Source of the DNA: Anaerospora hongkongensis | GTDB taxonomy: Bacteria > Bacillota > Negativicutes > Sporomusales > DSM-15969 | Reading direction: 5' to 3' | NCBI RefSeq assembly: GCF_004339805.1 | Contig: NZ_SLUI01000009.1 | Coordinates: 124,001-188,000 of the forward strand | DNA: 64,000 nt | Part shown: positions 26,846-39,990 of the stretch, piece after piece | How the letters are laid out: each line of letters starts with the position of its first letter | How positions within the stretch are numbered: position 1 is the stretch's first letter | Notes under the pieces: generated by a model | Database searches by the model: none | The model's input: the letters and a program-made list of their open reading frames with translations, nothing else | What the model was told of the DNA's origin: nothing | Position numbers and translations under genes: made by a program

Positions 26846-27213
26846 CGGCTGTCAAGCGGAAATTGAGCTGCATCGTTTGTCCGATGAGCTGTGTCGGCGA
26901 AGTGGTACTGGAAGATGGAAAGTTTGCCGGTGTTACCGGTTTGACCTGTCAGCGGGGGAAAGATTATGCCCGGGAGGAAGTTACCTCTCCTAAACGCATG
27001 CTCACAACAACCGTACGGGTGACCGGTGGAGAACTAACGTTGCTGCCTGTGGTGTCACGCACTGCCTTGCCCAAAGATAAAGTTTTTGCCAGTGCCCGGT
27101 GCTTGTCCGGTGTTACCGTTAAGGCTCCTGTGCGAGAAGGCGACGTTATTTGTGCTAATATTTTAGGCTTAGGAGTAGATATTATTGCGGCCCGTGATGT
27201 AGCGGCCAGTTAA
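26842..27213 (+). CDS. DUF1667 protein of the G3P dehydrogenase set
   Basis: A 123-aa protein with an N-terminal cysteine cluster, CIVCPMSC and, further on, GLTCQRG, probably a metal or FeS site, followed by a beta-rich region (RMLTTTVRVTGGEL; VVSRTALPKDKVF). This is the DUF1667 family, regularly the third gene after GlpA- and oxidoreductase-type genes. It starts within the stop of the previous gene (ATGA), so the three are translationally coupled and likely form one complex. Its precise role is not established. Confidence 0.88.
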   Translation: MTAVKRKLSCIVCPMSCVGEVVLEDGKFAGVTGLTCQRGKDYAREEVTSPKRMLTTTVRVTGGELTLLPVVSRTALPKDKVFASARCLSGVTVKAPVREGDVICANILGLGVDIIAARDVAAS

Positions 27214-27239
27214 AAATCTGCTTTTGCAGGAGGCGTAAC

Positions 27240-28169
27240 ATGCATACTTTTGATTTACAGGCCCACCGCGGCGGCAGGATGGCCCGGCCCGAAAACACGC
27301 TGGCTGCTTTTGAATACGCCATTCGCCTGGGGGTTTCTACCCTTGAACTCGATATGCATGTTACGGCTGACAATGTTGTAGTAATCAGCCATAACCCGGT
27401 GTTGTCCTGGTATTTGGCCCGTGATGAACGCGGCCAATGGATAACACCGGGTTATGAGCCTGTTATTTATGCGATGACCTTTGCAGAGTTACGCCGGTAT
27501 AACGTTGGGGGAGTTAACCGGGCTTGTACAGATTATTGGACGAAATACGGCCAGTATCAGCAGGCGGTAAAGTGGGAGCCGATTCCGACTTTAGCGGAAG
27601 TGTTTACCCTCGTGCAGCACTATGGTGCTGACTCTATCCGCTTCAATATGGAAACCAAATGTTATCCCGGGCACCCTGATTGGAGCCCATTGCCTGCTGA
27701 ATTCTGCCGGTCTGTTCTGGCTGTTGTGGATCAGTTTGCCATGCGTGACCGGGTGATGATACAGTCCTTTGACTGGCGTACACTTATGGCTAGCAAAAAG
27801 CTTGATCCGGCAATACCCTGCGCGGCACTGACTGACAGTGAATGCCGGCAAGCGGATGAAAGCGGGCTGTCACCCTGGCTGGCAGGAATGAATCCGGCTG
27901 ATTATGATAATAGTATGGTAAGGACGGCAAAAGCTGTAGGGGCAGATGTTCTTTCCCCTTATTACCAGGATGTAGATACATTCATGATGGCAGAGGCTGC
28001 TGCCAATCAACTGCCTGTCATACCCTGGACGGTAAATAACCGCCAGGACATGCAGGAATTGATGGATCTAGGTGTTGCCGGCCTCATTACCGACCAGCCT
28101 GCGCTGCTGCGTGAAGTAATGAAAGCAAGAAACATGCAGCTGCCACCAGCGTATACAAAAAAATATTAA
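27240..28169 (+). CDS. Glycerophosphodiester phosphodiesterase family protein
   Basis: A GDPD-fold hydrolase of 309 residues that would release glycerol-3-phosphate from deacylated phospholipids, feeding the G3P dehydrogenase encoded just upstream. The catalytic pattern is present: AHRGGRMARPENTLAAFEYA, LELDMHVTADNVVVISHNP (Glu, Asp and His of the active site) and RFNMETKCYPG. No signal peptide is visible, so it acts in the cytosol on imported diesters. A long insertion (about 60-115) is larger than in E. coli UgpQ (about 247 aa). AGGAGG lies before the ATG, 26 nt after the DUF1667 gene, so it is probably cotranscribed. Confidence 0.88.
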   Translation: MHTFDLQAHRGGRMARPENTLAAFEYAIRLGVSTLELDMHVTADNVVVISHNPVLSWYLARDERGQWITPGYEPVIYAMTFAELRRYNVGGVNRACTDYWTKYGQYQQAVKWEPIPTLAEVFTLVQHYGADSIRFNMETKCYPGHPDWSPLPAEFCRSVLAVVDQFAMRDRVMIQSFDWRTLMASKKLDPAIPCAALTDSECRQADESGLSPWLAGMNPADYDNSMVRTAKAVGADVLSPYYQDVDTFMMAEAAANQLPVIPWTVNNRQDMQELMDLGVAGLITDQPALLREVMKARNMQLPPAYTKKY

Positions 28170-28241
28170 ATTGATAATGGAGCAGGAGTTTTTCTATCCC
28201 CAGCGAAGAGTAATAAGTGGTAAGTAATGCTATATTTATCG

Positions 28242-28276
28242 TGGGACATAATTTGTACCGGTGGGACACGGTAGAC
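28242..28276 (+). promoter_or_regulatory. CggR operator
   Basis: Two direct repeats 20 nt apart: TGGGAC-N6-TGTA at 28242-28257 and TGGGAC-N6-GACC at 28262-28277. The Bacillus CggR operator has the same layout (CGGGAC-N6-TGTC-N4, twice). A possible -10 box TATATT lies at 28231-28236; no convincing -35 was found. The operator lies between it and the cggR start, so bound CggR would block elongation or initiation. Confidence 0.8.
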
Positions 28277-28293
28277 CCCGAAGGAGAATGTGC

Positions 28294-30349
<2,056 letters not shown>

Positions 30350-30367
30350 GCAGACAGTATAAATAAT

Positions 30368-30423
30368 GGACAATATGAGATTGCCATAACGCTTCATCGA
30401 GAAGTACGGCAATCTCATATTGT
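30368..30423 (+). other. 17-bp perfect hairpin between gap and pgk
   Basis: GACAATATGAGATTGCC (30368-30384) pairs perfectly with 30407-30423, with a small CTTC/GAAG stem in the loop. It is followed by GTTATTTCCC rather than a run of T, so it looks more like an RNA-stabilising or processing hairpin, or a weak attenuator, than a full terminator. Confidence 0.8.
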
Positions 30424-30461
30424 CGTTATTTCCCGTTTAGTTGATAAAGGAGGCAGGCGTA

Positions 30462-31649
30462 GTGAAGAAGAAGACGATCTGCGATGTTAATGTAGCCGGC
30501 AAAAAAGTTTTTGTACGGGTAGACTATAATGTTCCGATGGATAAAAGTGGTCAGATTACGGATGATACCCGGATACGGGCAACTTTGCCGACGTTGAAAT
30601 ATTTGCTGGAACAGGGAGCTGCCGTCATTCTTGCCAGCCATCTGGGACGGCCTAAAGGAACTCCTGTTGCCGAATTTTCTCTTGCTCCTGTTGGCAGGAA
30701 ACTGGCCGAGTTAATTGGCCGGAACGTGGCGTTTTCGCCGGAATGCATTGGCCCAGTGGCTCAATCCCAGGCGAAGGCATTGGAGCCGGGACAGATCTTG
30801 CTGTTGGAAAACCTGCGTTTTCATAAGGAAGAAGAAAAGAATGACAGTACGTTTGCCAGTGAGCTTGCCAGTCTTGCCGATATCGCGGTAAATGATGCCT
30901 TTGGTGTGTCGCACCGGGCTCATGCCTCTGTAGAGGGGATTACCCGTTTTGTTCCTACCGTAGCTGGCTTTCTGATGGAAAAGGAAATTACTTTTGTCGG
31001 AGGCGCGGTGGCAAATGCCGAGCGTCCGTTTGTTGCTATTATCGGCGGAGCAAAGGTCAGTGACAAAATCGGCGTTATTGAAAACCTGCTGCAAAAAGTG
31101 GATACGTTGATAATTGGCGGCGGCATGGCCAATACGTTTATTGCGGCAAGTGGTTACGCTACGGGCAAATCATTGGTAGAAGCGGATAAGCTGGACTTGG
31201 CCCGGTCGCTCATCGGTCAGGCTGAAAAGCGGGGAGTTAAGCTGCTGCTGCCTACGGATGTAGTGATTGCCGACCGGTTTGCGGCCGACGCAGAGCATAA
31301 AGTTGTTGCAGTTAATGCCATTGGCGAGGAATGGATGGCACTTGATATCGGACCGGATTCACAGCTAGCCTTTGCTCAGGCCCTTGCCGGTGCAAAGACG
31401 GTTGTCTGGAACGGACCTATGGGCGTCTTTGAGATGGATGCTTTTGCGAAAGGGACTGAAGCGGTAGCCAAAGCGGTGGCTGATTCCGGTGCCGTCAGTA
31501 TCGTAGGGGGCGGAGATTCGATCGCCGCTCTTGAGAAAACGGGCCTTGCCAGTAAAATCAGCCACATTTCAACAGGCGGCGGTGCTTCGCTCGAATATCT
31601 GGAAGGCAAAGTGCTGCCTGGAATAGCCGCTTTGGCTGATAAAGAATAG
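30462..31649 (+). CDS. pgk: Phosphoglycerate kinase
   Basis: It transfers phosphate from 1,3-bisphosphoglycerate to ADP. The 395-aa two-lobed enzyme shows [17 protein letters not shown] (substrate loop), [41 protein letters not shown] and [15 protein letters not shown], with [16 protein letters not shown] near the end. AAAGGAGG lies 8 nt before the GTG at 30462; the frame extends back to a TTG at 30441 that contains the ribosome site and is rejected. tpiA follows after 11 nt. Confidence 0.97.
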   Translation: MKKKTICDVNVAGKKVFVRVDYNVPMDKSGQITDDTRIRATLPTLKYLLEQGAAVILASHLGRPKGTPVAEFSLAPVGRKLAELIGRNVAFSPECIGPVAQSQAKALEPGQILLLENLRFHKEEEKNDSTFASELASLADIAVNDAFGVSHRAHASVEGITRFVPTVAGFLMEKEITFVGGAVANAERPFVAIIGGAKVSDKIGVIENLLQKVDTLIIGGGMANTFIAASGYATGKSLVEADKLDLARSLIGQAEKRGVKLLLPTDVVIADRFAADAEHKVVAVNAIGEEWMALDIGPDSQLAFAQALAGAKTVVWNGPMGVFEMDAFAKGTEAVAKAVADSGAVSIVGGGDSIAALEKTGLASKISHISTGGGASLEYLEGKVLPGIAALADKE

Positions 31650-31660
31650 GAGGGTACGTT

Positions 31661-32413
31661 ATGCGTAAACCCATTATTGCCGGTAACTGGAAAATGCACA
31701 AAACGGTTGGTGAGGCGCTTGCCCTGGTGCGGGAATTATGCGGTATTACTGCCGGAGTTGCGGATGTAGAAATTGTTATATGTCCTACGTTTACGGCTTT
31801 ATATCCCGTACATCTGGCTATTTGTGAAGGGCCGCTGCGATTAGGGGCACAAAATATGCATTGGGAAGCTCAAGGGGCCTTCACCGGAGAAATTGCTCCG
31901 GCAATGGTCAAAGAGGTCGGCTGCACATATGTAATCATCGGTCATTCGGAGCGCCGTCAATACTTTGGTGAAACCGATGATACGGTAAACAAAAAAGTAA
32001 AAGCTGCCTTTGCTAACGAGCTTATTCCCATCATGTGTGTCGGAGAGACACTGGAACAGCGGGAAGCAGGTATTACCGAGGGCGTAGTAGGCCGTCAGGT
32101 CCGGCAAGGCTTAACAGGCCTGTCTGCGGAGCAGGTAGCGGAAATGGTAATTGCCTATGAACCGGTTTGGGCAATCGGTACGGGACGGACTGCTTCTGCT
32201 GAGGATGCCAATGCAGTCTGCCGTTTTATCCGTCAGGTAGTTGCCGAAATCACAGGTGCCGAAAGTGCCGAAAAAGTGCGTATCCAATATGGCGGCAGCG
32301 TCAAAGGCGAAAATATTGCCGAGTTAATGGCGAAAAGTGACATTGACGGAGCACTTGTCGGTGGTGCCAGCCTGGATGCGGATTCATTTGCAAAAATAGT
32401 AAAATTCAAGTAG
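31661..32413 (+). CDS. tpiA: Triosephosphate isomerase
   Basis: It interconverts dihydroxyacetone phosphate and glyceraldehyde-3-phosphate, and so links the glycerol pathway of this window to lower glycolysis. The 250-aa TIM barrel has IIAGNWKMHKT (catalytic Lys), IIGHSERRQYFGE (His), AYEPVWAIGTGRTAS (catalytic Glu and loop 6) and IQYGGSVKGEN (phosphate loop). GGAGG precedes the ATG. gpmI follows 13 nt downstream. Confidence 0.97.
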   Translation: MRKPIIAGNWKMHKTVGEALALVRELCGITAGVADVEIVICPTFTALYPVHLAICEGPLRLGAQNMHWEAQGAFTGEIAPAMVKEVGCTYVIIGHSERRQYFGETDDTVNKKVKAAFANELIPIMCVGETLEQREAGITEGVVGRQVRQGLTGLSAEQVAEMVIAYEPVWAIGTGRTASAEDANAVCRFIRQVVAEITGAESAEKVRIQYGGSVKGENIAELMAKSDIDGALVGGASLDADSFAKIVKFK

Positions 32414-32426
32414 AGGAGGAGGCAGC

Positions 32427-35275
<2,849 letters not shown>

Positions 35276-35302
35276 TAATATAAGACAAGGGAACTTTTTT
35301 GT

Positions 35303-35337
35303 ACTGGCGTCGTTCTAATACGGCGCCAGTTCTTTTT
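35303..35337 (+). terminator. Intrinsic terminator after eno
   Basis: ACTGGCGTCG (35303-35312) and CGGCGCCAGT (35321-35330) pair with one wobble, then TCTTTTT. It closes the cggR-eno operon. Confidence 0.85.
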
Positions 35338-35404
35338 AAGATATAGATATGATACAATTAATTAATACGTAAATACCTTTTTCACGCAGGGAGATGAGCT
35401 TTTT

Positions 35405-36256
35405 ATGCGCATTGATTATCATATGCATTTTGAATACGGCAGCTATGATTTTGACTGGGTGCAGGGCTTTTTTGATCACGCAAGCCAGCGGGGCATTGAT
35501 GAGATCGGCATATCTGAGCATACCCATGGCTTCAGCGAATTTAAAGATCTTTACTATGAAGAACTGGTGCGGGATGAGTCTCCGGTAGGACAATTCCAAA
35601 GCAAATGGCTGACGAAAAACAAGTTCCGGTATAGCTTGCAGGACTACCAGCGCTTCATGAATTCCTTAAAGGAAAAAGGCTATCCGGTCAAGATGGGGAT
35701 TGAGGTTTGTAATTTTCAAAATCAGGCTCGCGTTAAGGAAATTTTATCGCAGGCTCAATTTGACTACATCATTGGCTCTATTCATTTTCTACGGGGCTGG
35801 GGTTATGATTTTGCCGATATTAAGTTTGTCTGGGATCAGTATAAGCTGCAGGATATGTATGAATGGTATACGGGAGAAGTAGAAGCGTTATGCGCTTCCG
35901 GAATCTATGATATTCTGGGGCACCCCTTTAACATCCGCTTATTTAAAAACTTTCCTGATTTTGATGTTCAGCCTTATTTAGAGCGTGTCGCAGCTGCCGT
36001 GAAACTGGCCGGTATGGCGATAGATATTAATACCGGTACCCTATACCGGTATCCGGTACAAGAAATATCTCCCTATCCGGAGTTTATGAGAACGGCCCGG
36101 AAGTATGATTTGCCGATTATTTTATCTTCTGATGCACATCGGCCTGAGGATTGCGGAAGGTATATTGAGATGGCAGTAGAATATGCTAAAGGATTTGGTT
36201 ATGATGAACTGCTGGTATTTACCAACCGGCAGGCTACAGCTCATAAAATATCCTAA
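35405..36256 (+). CDS. PHP-domain phosphatase (histidinol-phosphatase HisJ-like)
   Basis: A 283-aa PHP-fold metallo-hydrolase. Metal-ligand motifs are DYHMHFEYG (H-x-H near the N-terminus), ISEHTHGF, IIGSIHFLRGW, DILGHPFNIRLF and SSDAHRPEDCG. The layout matches HisJ histidinol-phosphatase, but no his genes are near and several PHP phosphatases share it, so the substrate is open. An ATG precedes NNYHMH-like sequence with GGGAGATGAG upstream. It opens the stretch of less conserved genes between eno and secG. Confidence 0.85.
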   Translation: MRIDYHMHFEYGSYDFDWVQGFFDHASQRGIDEIGISEHTHGFSEFKDLYYEELVRDESPVGQFQSKWLTKNKFRYSLQDYQRFMNSLKEKGYPVKMGIEVCNFQNQARVKEILSQAQFDYIIGSIHFLRGWGYDFADIKFVWDQYKLQDMYEWYTGEVEALCASGIYDILGHPFNIRLFKNFPDFDVQPYLERVAAAVKLAGMAIDINTGTLYRYPVQEISPYPEFMRTARKYDLPIILSSDAHRPEDCGRYIEMAVEYAKGFGYDELLVFTNRQATAHKIS

Positions 36257-36313
36257 TAACCTGTGGGATCTAGTTGCTGTTCGGTTTACTAAAAGAATGA
36301 GGAGTGGGGCTTA

Positions 36314-36883
36314 ATGTTTCGTGACATGGTAAAAGCAAATCGCAGCTACCGGCGTTTTTTTGAGGAAGAAGAGATCACAAGGGAGTCTTTGCTGACACTG
36401 ATAGACTATGCCCGGCTGACTCCTTCCGGCGCAAATAAGCAAGCGTTACATTATTATCTTTCTGCAGATAAAACGCTTAACGGACAAGTATTTGAGACGC
36501 TGGGGTGGGCCGGATATTTAAGAGATTGGGATGGCCCTGTTGCGGGGGAAAGGCCTGCAGCTTATATTATTGTCGTACAGGATAAGGCTTATAAAATGGC
36601 TACTGCTTTTGACGCGGGTATTGCCGCGCAAACGATTTTGCTTGGCGCAACAGAAATGGGATTAGGCGGCTGCATTCTGGCCAACATTAAGCATGCCCAG
36701 CTGCAGGCAGTACTCAACATGCCGGAAAACCTGGAGATCCTGCTGGTTATTGCCTTGGGCAAACCGAAAGAAACGGTTGTCATTGAAGAAATTGAGGCCG
36801 ATGGGGATATTAAATATTGGCGGGATGAACAGCAGGTACATCATGTACCGAAACGGCAATTAAAAGATATTGTGAGGAACTAA
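36314..36883 (+). CDS. Nitroreductase family protein
   Basis: An FMN-dependent nitroreductase-fold protein of 189 residues. RSYRRFFEEEEITRESLL with LTPSGANKQALHYYLS forms the N-terminal flavin-binding segment (Arg and Ser/Asn contacts), and GAQTILLGATEMGLGGCILAN-like sequence (AAQTILLGATEMGLGG here) the second. The family reduces nitro compounds or quinones with NAD(P)H; the physiological substrate cannot be told. GGAG precedes the ATG. It is followed by a very strong bidirectional terminator shared with nudC. Confidence 0.88.
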   Translation: MFRDMVKANRSYRRFFEEEEITRESLLTLIDYARLTPSGANKQALHYYLSADKTLNGQVFETLGWAGYLRDWDGPVAGERPAAYIIVVQDKAYKMATAFDAGIAAQTILLGATEMGLGGCILANIKHAQLQAVLNMPENLEILLVIALGKPKETVVIEEIEADGDIKYWRDEQQVHHVPKRQLKDIVRN

Positions 36884-36884
36884 C

Positions 36885-36938
36885 AAAAACAGGGCTGCGC
36901 AGCTAGGTATTATAACCTAATTGCGCAGCCCTGTTTTT
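36885..36938. terminator. Strong bidirectional terminator
   Basis: A 17-bp perfect inverted repeat (36885-36901 with 36922-36938; arm AAAAACAGGGCTGCGCA) with A and T tails. It lies between convergent genes. Confidence 0.9.
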
Positions 36939-36948
36939 CGGCATGATA

Positions 36949-37731
36949 TTAGCTGTTTGTCTTTACAAAGGCGTCAATGAGCTGCCGGGAAATACTTCCC
37001 TTGGCCGGTATGTCGGGAAGCTCTGCAGCAGAAAACCAGCTGGCGGCGTCTATTTCATCATGATCCACCGTTATTTCACCGCTCGCGTATTGAGCGGTAA
37101 AGGCGACCATCAGGGAATCCGGAAAAGGCCAGGGCTGGCTGCCGAAGTATTGAATATTCTCCACTTCAATTCCCACCTCCTCACGGATTTCTCTTCTGAC
37201 GCAATCCTCCAGTGTTTCCCCCGGTTCGGCAAAGCCGGCTAAAACGCTGTAACGGCCTGCCGGAAAGCGAGTAGAATGTGCCAGCAGAATTTGCCTGCCT
37301 TTAATAACCGATACAATAATAGCAGGAGAAATCCGGGGATATTCAATATGACTGCAGGTCGGACATGTTACGGCAAAGTCGCGGGCGTGTGCTGCTATTT
37401 CCATAGCATTGCCGCACTGACCGCAGAATTTATTGTTTTTCAGCCAGTGAATTAAGTGATAGGAGCGGAAAACCATCCGCCACTGCTCGGCAAAGCTGTC
37501 GGCAAGATTGCGCAGTTTAATAAAAGTAAAGCCGGCATAAGACGGTTTACTGGTAATATCGGCAGCGAAATAGTGATTACCATTAGCTGTACCGGTATAT
37601 TGCAATGGGGGCAGAGGTATATGGAGAAACTTGCTATCGTTTTTGGCTGGGAAGCTAAGCGTACTACCCTGAACTTCAACTAATACTTCATCTTTATAAA
37701 ATAACAAAGCAAAATCAGCTGTATTGCTCAT
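36949..37731 (-). CDS. nudC: NADH pyrophosphatase / NAD-cap hydrolase
   Basis: A Nudix enzyme of 260 residues that cleaves NADH to NMNH and AMP and, in other bacteria, removes NAD caps from RNA. The zinc ribbon is visible (FCGQCGNAM and VTCPTCSHIEYPR), followed by the Nudix box GFAEPGETLEDC-VRREIREEVGIEV and the NudC signature SQPWPFPDSL. The start at 37731 (MSNTADFALLF) has AAGGTGG before it; the frame runs further to 37791 but without a ribosome site. It is transcribed towards the nitroreductase gene. Confidence 0.94.
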   Translation of the reverse strand: MSNTADFALLFYKDEVLVEVQGSTLSFPAKNDSKFLHIPLPPLQYTGTANGNHYFAADITSKPSYAGFTFIKLRNLADSFAEQWRMVFRSYHLIHWLKNNKFCGQCGNAMEIAAHARDFAVTCPTCSHIEYPRISPAIIVSVIKGRQILLAHSTRFPAGRYSVLAGFAEPGETLEDCVRREIREEVGIEVENIQYFGSQPWPFPDSLMVAFTAQYASGEITVDHDEIDAASWFSAAELPDIPAKGSISRQLIDAFVKTNS

Positions 37732-37840
37732 GAGAGAAGACCACCTTAACGTGAATTTGGTTACTTTCAAACTATACTGCTTGAACAGCAAGATTTCAAT
37801 CTATATTTGCTGAGAAGTAATGCAGGAAAAGGAAAATTGC

Positions 37841-37877
37841 CATCATCTTCATAAGCTCGCGTCGACGAAGGATGATG
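37841..37877. repeat. Imperfect hairpin in the nudC-codY gap
   Basis: CATCATCTTC (37841-37850) pairs with GAAGGATGATG (37867-37877, one bulge); the loop contains GCTCGCG. This is the only structure I see between the nudC start and the codY promoter region. It faintly resembles the other TCGC/CTCGC-containing palindromes of the window. Confidence 0.5.
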
Positions 37878-37971
37878 AAAGATCTTCGCAAACATAATAC
37901 AGTGGTTGACTAAATATTCCAGGTGCTGATAAAAAACAGTGGGTCTTTATCAATAATAGTTCTTACTATCA

Positions 37972-38001
37972 TTGACGCGTTTTAGCTTTTAATGCTATAC
38001 T
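37972..38001 (+). promoter_or_regulatory. SigA-type promoter of codY
   Basis: TTGACG (37972-37977), an 18-nt spacer and TATACT (37996-38001), about 120 nt before the codY start. Confidence 0.7.
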
Positions 38002-38010
38002 ATGATAATG

Positions 38011-38086
38011 ATAAGCCGATCAGTAATCATCTGAAGGCCGGGCAGAGCTGCATCTGAACGGTCTTTTTCTGCTTTTTTAGGCTTAT
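38011..38086 (+). promoter_or_regulatory. Structured leader with a terminator-like hairpin upstream of codY
   Basis: ATAAGCC (38011-38017), near the expected start of the transcript, pairs with GGCTTAT (38080-38086). Inside, GGCCG (38036-38040) pairs with CGGTC (38058-38062), with CAGA/TCTG within, and is followed by the T-rich TTTTTCTGCTTTTTT. This looks like an attenuator or structured leader. It matches no riboswitch class I know. Confidence 0.5.
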
Positions 38087-38121
38087 ATTATGGAAATTTA
38101 GCATAGATAAGGGTGGGTTTA

Positions 38122-38898
38122 GTGGAACTATTATTAAATCGTATACGGATCATTAATAAGGCGTTACAAAAATCGGAAAGAATGCAGTATGCGGAGCTTG
38201 CTGCGATTTTAAGCAACGTAATGCCTGCTAATGTGTATATTGTTGGAAAAGCCGGACATGTTCTTGGCTACAGCCTGCTGGATAATTTTGAATGCCGGCT
38301 AATGGATGAACAGGTTTTGCAGAAAGGCATTTTTCCGGCGGATTATGCGGAGTGGCTGCTGCGTGTAAATGAGGTTTCGCCAAATAAGACTCTCAAAGGC
38401 AGACTGTGTGCTTTTAGTGAAAATACAAATTGCCTGTTCACTGAAAAGTATACTACAATTATTCCCATATTCGGCGGCGGACAAAGAATGGGGACGCTGA
38501 TAGTCGCTAAATTTCAGGAAGCATTTGTCGATGCTGATTTAGTATTGGCAGAATATGGAGCTGCCGTTGTAGGTGCTGAGATTTTTCGAGACAAGTCGGA
38601 TAATATCGATGAGGAAGCGCGCAGGCAGGCATGCAGCCAAATCGCTGTCAATGCTTTGTCTTACTCGGAATTGGTGGTACTCAGCCATATTTGCAGCGGC
38701 ATAGATGGAACAGAGAATTTGTTTATAGCAAGTCAGATTGCAGACAAAGCAGGTATTGCCCGGTCGGTTATTGTAAACGCGCTGCGCAAATGTCAAAGTG
38801 CTGGATTGATTGAGTCTAAATCGCTGGGAACGAAAGGGACCTATATTCGCATACTGAATGAGTATTTTCTCGATCAGGTTAGAAAAGTCGCCCAATAA
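38122..38898 (+). CDS. codY: Global transcriptional regulator CodY
   Basis: A GTP- and branched-chain-amino-acid-sensing regulator found across Firmicutes. The 258-aa length equals the Bacillus protein (259). The N-terminal GAF domain (ELLLNRIRIINKALQKSERM; ANVYIVGKAGHVLGYSL) binds isoleucine or valine. The C-terminal winged helix has IADKAGIARSVIVNALRKCQ followed by AGLIESKSLGTKGTYI, very close to the Bacillus recognition helix. The GTG at 38122 has AAGGGTGG upstream; an earlier GTG at 38113 overlaps that site. It is monocistronic, ending at a terminator. In Bacillus codY is in the clpYQ operon, which is absent here. Confidence 0.94.
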   Translation: MELLLNRIRIINKALQKSERMQYAELAAILSNVMPANVYIVGKAGHVLGYSLLDNFECRLMDEQVLQKGIFPADYAEWLLRVNEVSPNKTLKGRLCAFSENTNCLFTEKYTTIIPIFGGGQRMGTLIVAKFQEAFVDADLVLAEYGAAVVGAEIFRDKSDNIDEEARRQACSQIAVNALSYSELVVLSHICSGIDGTENLFIASQIADKAGIARSVIVNALRKCQSAGLIESKSLGTKGTYIRILNEYFLDQVRKVAQ

Positions 38899-38972
38899 TC
38901 CAGAGTAATGCAAAGCAAATAATGACAGCAGACAACTTAGGAAGTTTAAATGCGTTGGCTAAGCCGACGACT

Positions 38973-39011
38973 AAGGCTAAGGTGCATGGTAATGCTCCTT
39001 AGCCTTTTTTA
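38973..39011 (+). terminator. Intrinsic terminator after codY
   Basis: AAGGCTAAGG (38973-38982) pairs perfectly with CCTTAGCCTT (38997-39006), followed by TTTTT. Confidence 0.85.
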
Positions 39012-39152
39012 TTAACCAAAAAAGGACGCTGGTCAGCAGAAAGCCTTATAAAGAGAATAAAAGATTGAAAAACGGTTAATTACTAAAGGTCTGATGCGAT
39101 TTCTGCCACAAATGATACTGTTCCTTAATCAACCGACTGGGAGGGTCAATGG

Positions 39153-39308
39153 ATGAAAAACACCTGGAGCAAAACGATTGATCTTTCTAATCAGCCTGAG
39201 GACAATCGCAAGAAAAGAAGTATTTATGATGTAGCAAACTTAATTGTAGAAAGCATTTTTGTAAGTATCATTATTACGATGGCAGCATGGGTATTGAATG
39301 CACGATAA
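39153..39308 (+). CDS. 51-residue single-span membrane protein, unknown
   Basis: A short gene with a good ribosome site (GGGAGGG about 8 nt before the ATG) and its own terminator just after. The product starts MKNTWSKTIDLSNQPEDN, has a basic RKKRS stretch at about 19-23, and then a hydrophobic helix rich in Ile and Val (about 27-47, ending MAAWVLNAR). Topology by the positive-inside rule is N-terminus in the cytoplasm. No family is recognised. The codY terminator lies upstream and a convergent two-component operon downstream, so it stands alone. Confidence 0.65.
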   Translation: MKNTWSKTIDLSNQPEDNRKKRSIYDVANLIVESIFVSIIITMAAWVLNAR

Positions 39309-39310
39309 CA

Positions 39311-39347
39311 AAGAAGCCGGTCTTTGAGGACGCGGCTTCTTGCTTTT
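39311..39347 (+). terminator. Terminator after the small membrane protein
   Basis: AAGAAGCCG (39311-39319) and CGGCTTCTT (39333-39341) pair perfectly, followed by GCTTTT. It also lies close to the end of the convergent response-regulator gene. Confidence 0.75.
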
Positions 39348-39351
39348 AAAT

Positions 39352-39990
39352 CTAATTTCCGGCAAGACCGTTTTTATAAGCGTAGGCAATTAATTGCATG
39401 CGATTTTGTAAGTGCAGTTTATCTAAAATATTGCGTAAGTGATGTTTAACCGTGCTCTCACTGATAAATAATGCTTCGCCAATTTCTTTGTTGCTGAGCC
39501 CCTGCGTGATGAGCTGTAAAACTTCCTTTTCCCGCTCCGACAGCTTATGGTCACAAACAGCTTGTTTCTGCCCGGCAAATTCTTGTAGGATTTTCACTGC
39601 CAGGGCACGCGAAATGGGAGCCTCACCGCGGGCAATACTGACAATATAATCCAGCCAGTTTTCCGGCTCCATATTTTTCAGCAAATAGCCTTGTGCTCCA
39701 AGCTTAATGGCTTCAAAAAAATCCTGCACGTCATCAGATACACTAAGAATAATAATTTTGACAGAAGGTAACTTTGCTTTGATTAAACGGGTTGCTTCCA
39801 AGCCATTCCCATCGGGCATGCGAATGTCCATTAGAATAAGATCGGGAGTAAGCTGCTGCGCTTTTTCCAACGCTTCTTTGCCTGTAGTGGCTTCGCCTGC
39901 GATGACAAATAAGGGATTAACAGAAAGAATGCTTGCGATTGCTTTGCGCGATAAGAGATGGTCATCAACGATTAACACTTTGGTTGTCAA
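39352..39990 (-). CDS. NarL/LuxR-family response regulator
   Basis: A 212-aa regulator with a receiver domain (KVLIVDDHLLSRKAI; phosphoacceptor D55 in LILMDIRMPDGNG; Ser/Lys switch residues in ILSVSD and YLLKN) and a C-terminal LuxR-type helix-turn-helix (LSEREKEVLQLITQGLSNKE then VKHHLRNILDKL). Its start overlaps the sensor kinase gene by 26 nt, so the two form a pair. By position it may control the nearby copper-receptor or molybdoenzyme genes, but nothing in the sequence proves the targets. Confidence 0.93.
   Translation of the reverse strand: MTTKVLIVDDHLLSRKAIASILSVNPLFVIAGEATTGKEALEKAQQLTPDLILMDIRMPDGNGLEATRLIKAKLPSVKIIILSVSDDVQDFFEAIKLGAQGYLLKNMEPENWLDYIVSIARGEAPISRALAVKILQEFAGQKQAVCDHKLSEREKEVLQLITQGLSNKEIGEALFISESTVKHHLRNILDKLHLQNRMQLIAYAYKNGLAGN

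Noticed and set aside
38001-38017. GATAATGATAAG as a Fur box upstream of codY
   Set aside because: Only the left half fits; the right half does not match the inverted half-site, and the bases overlap the -10 box and the leader stem.
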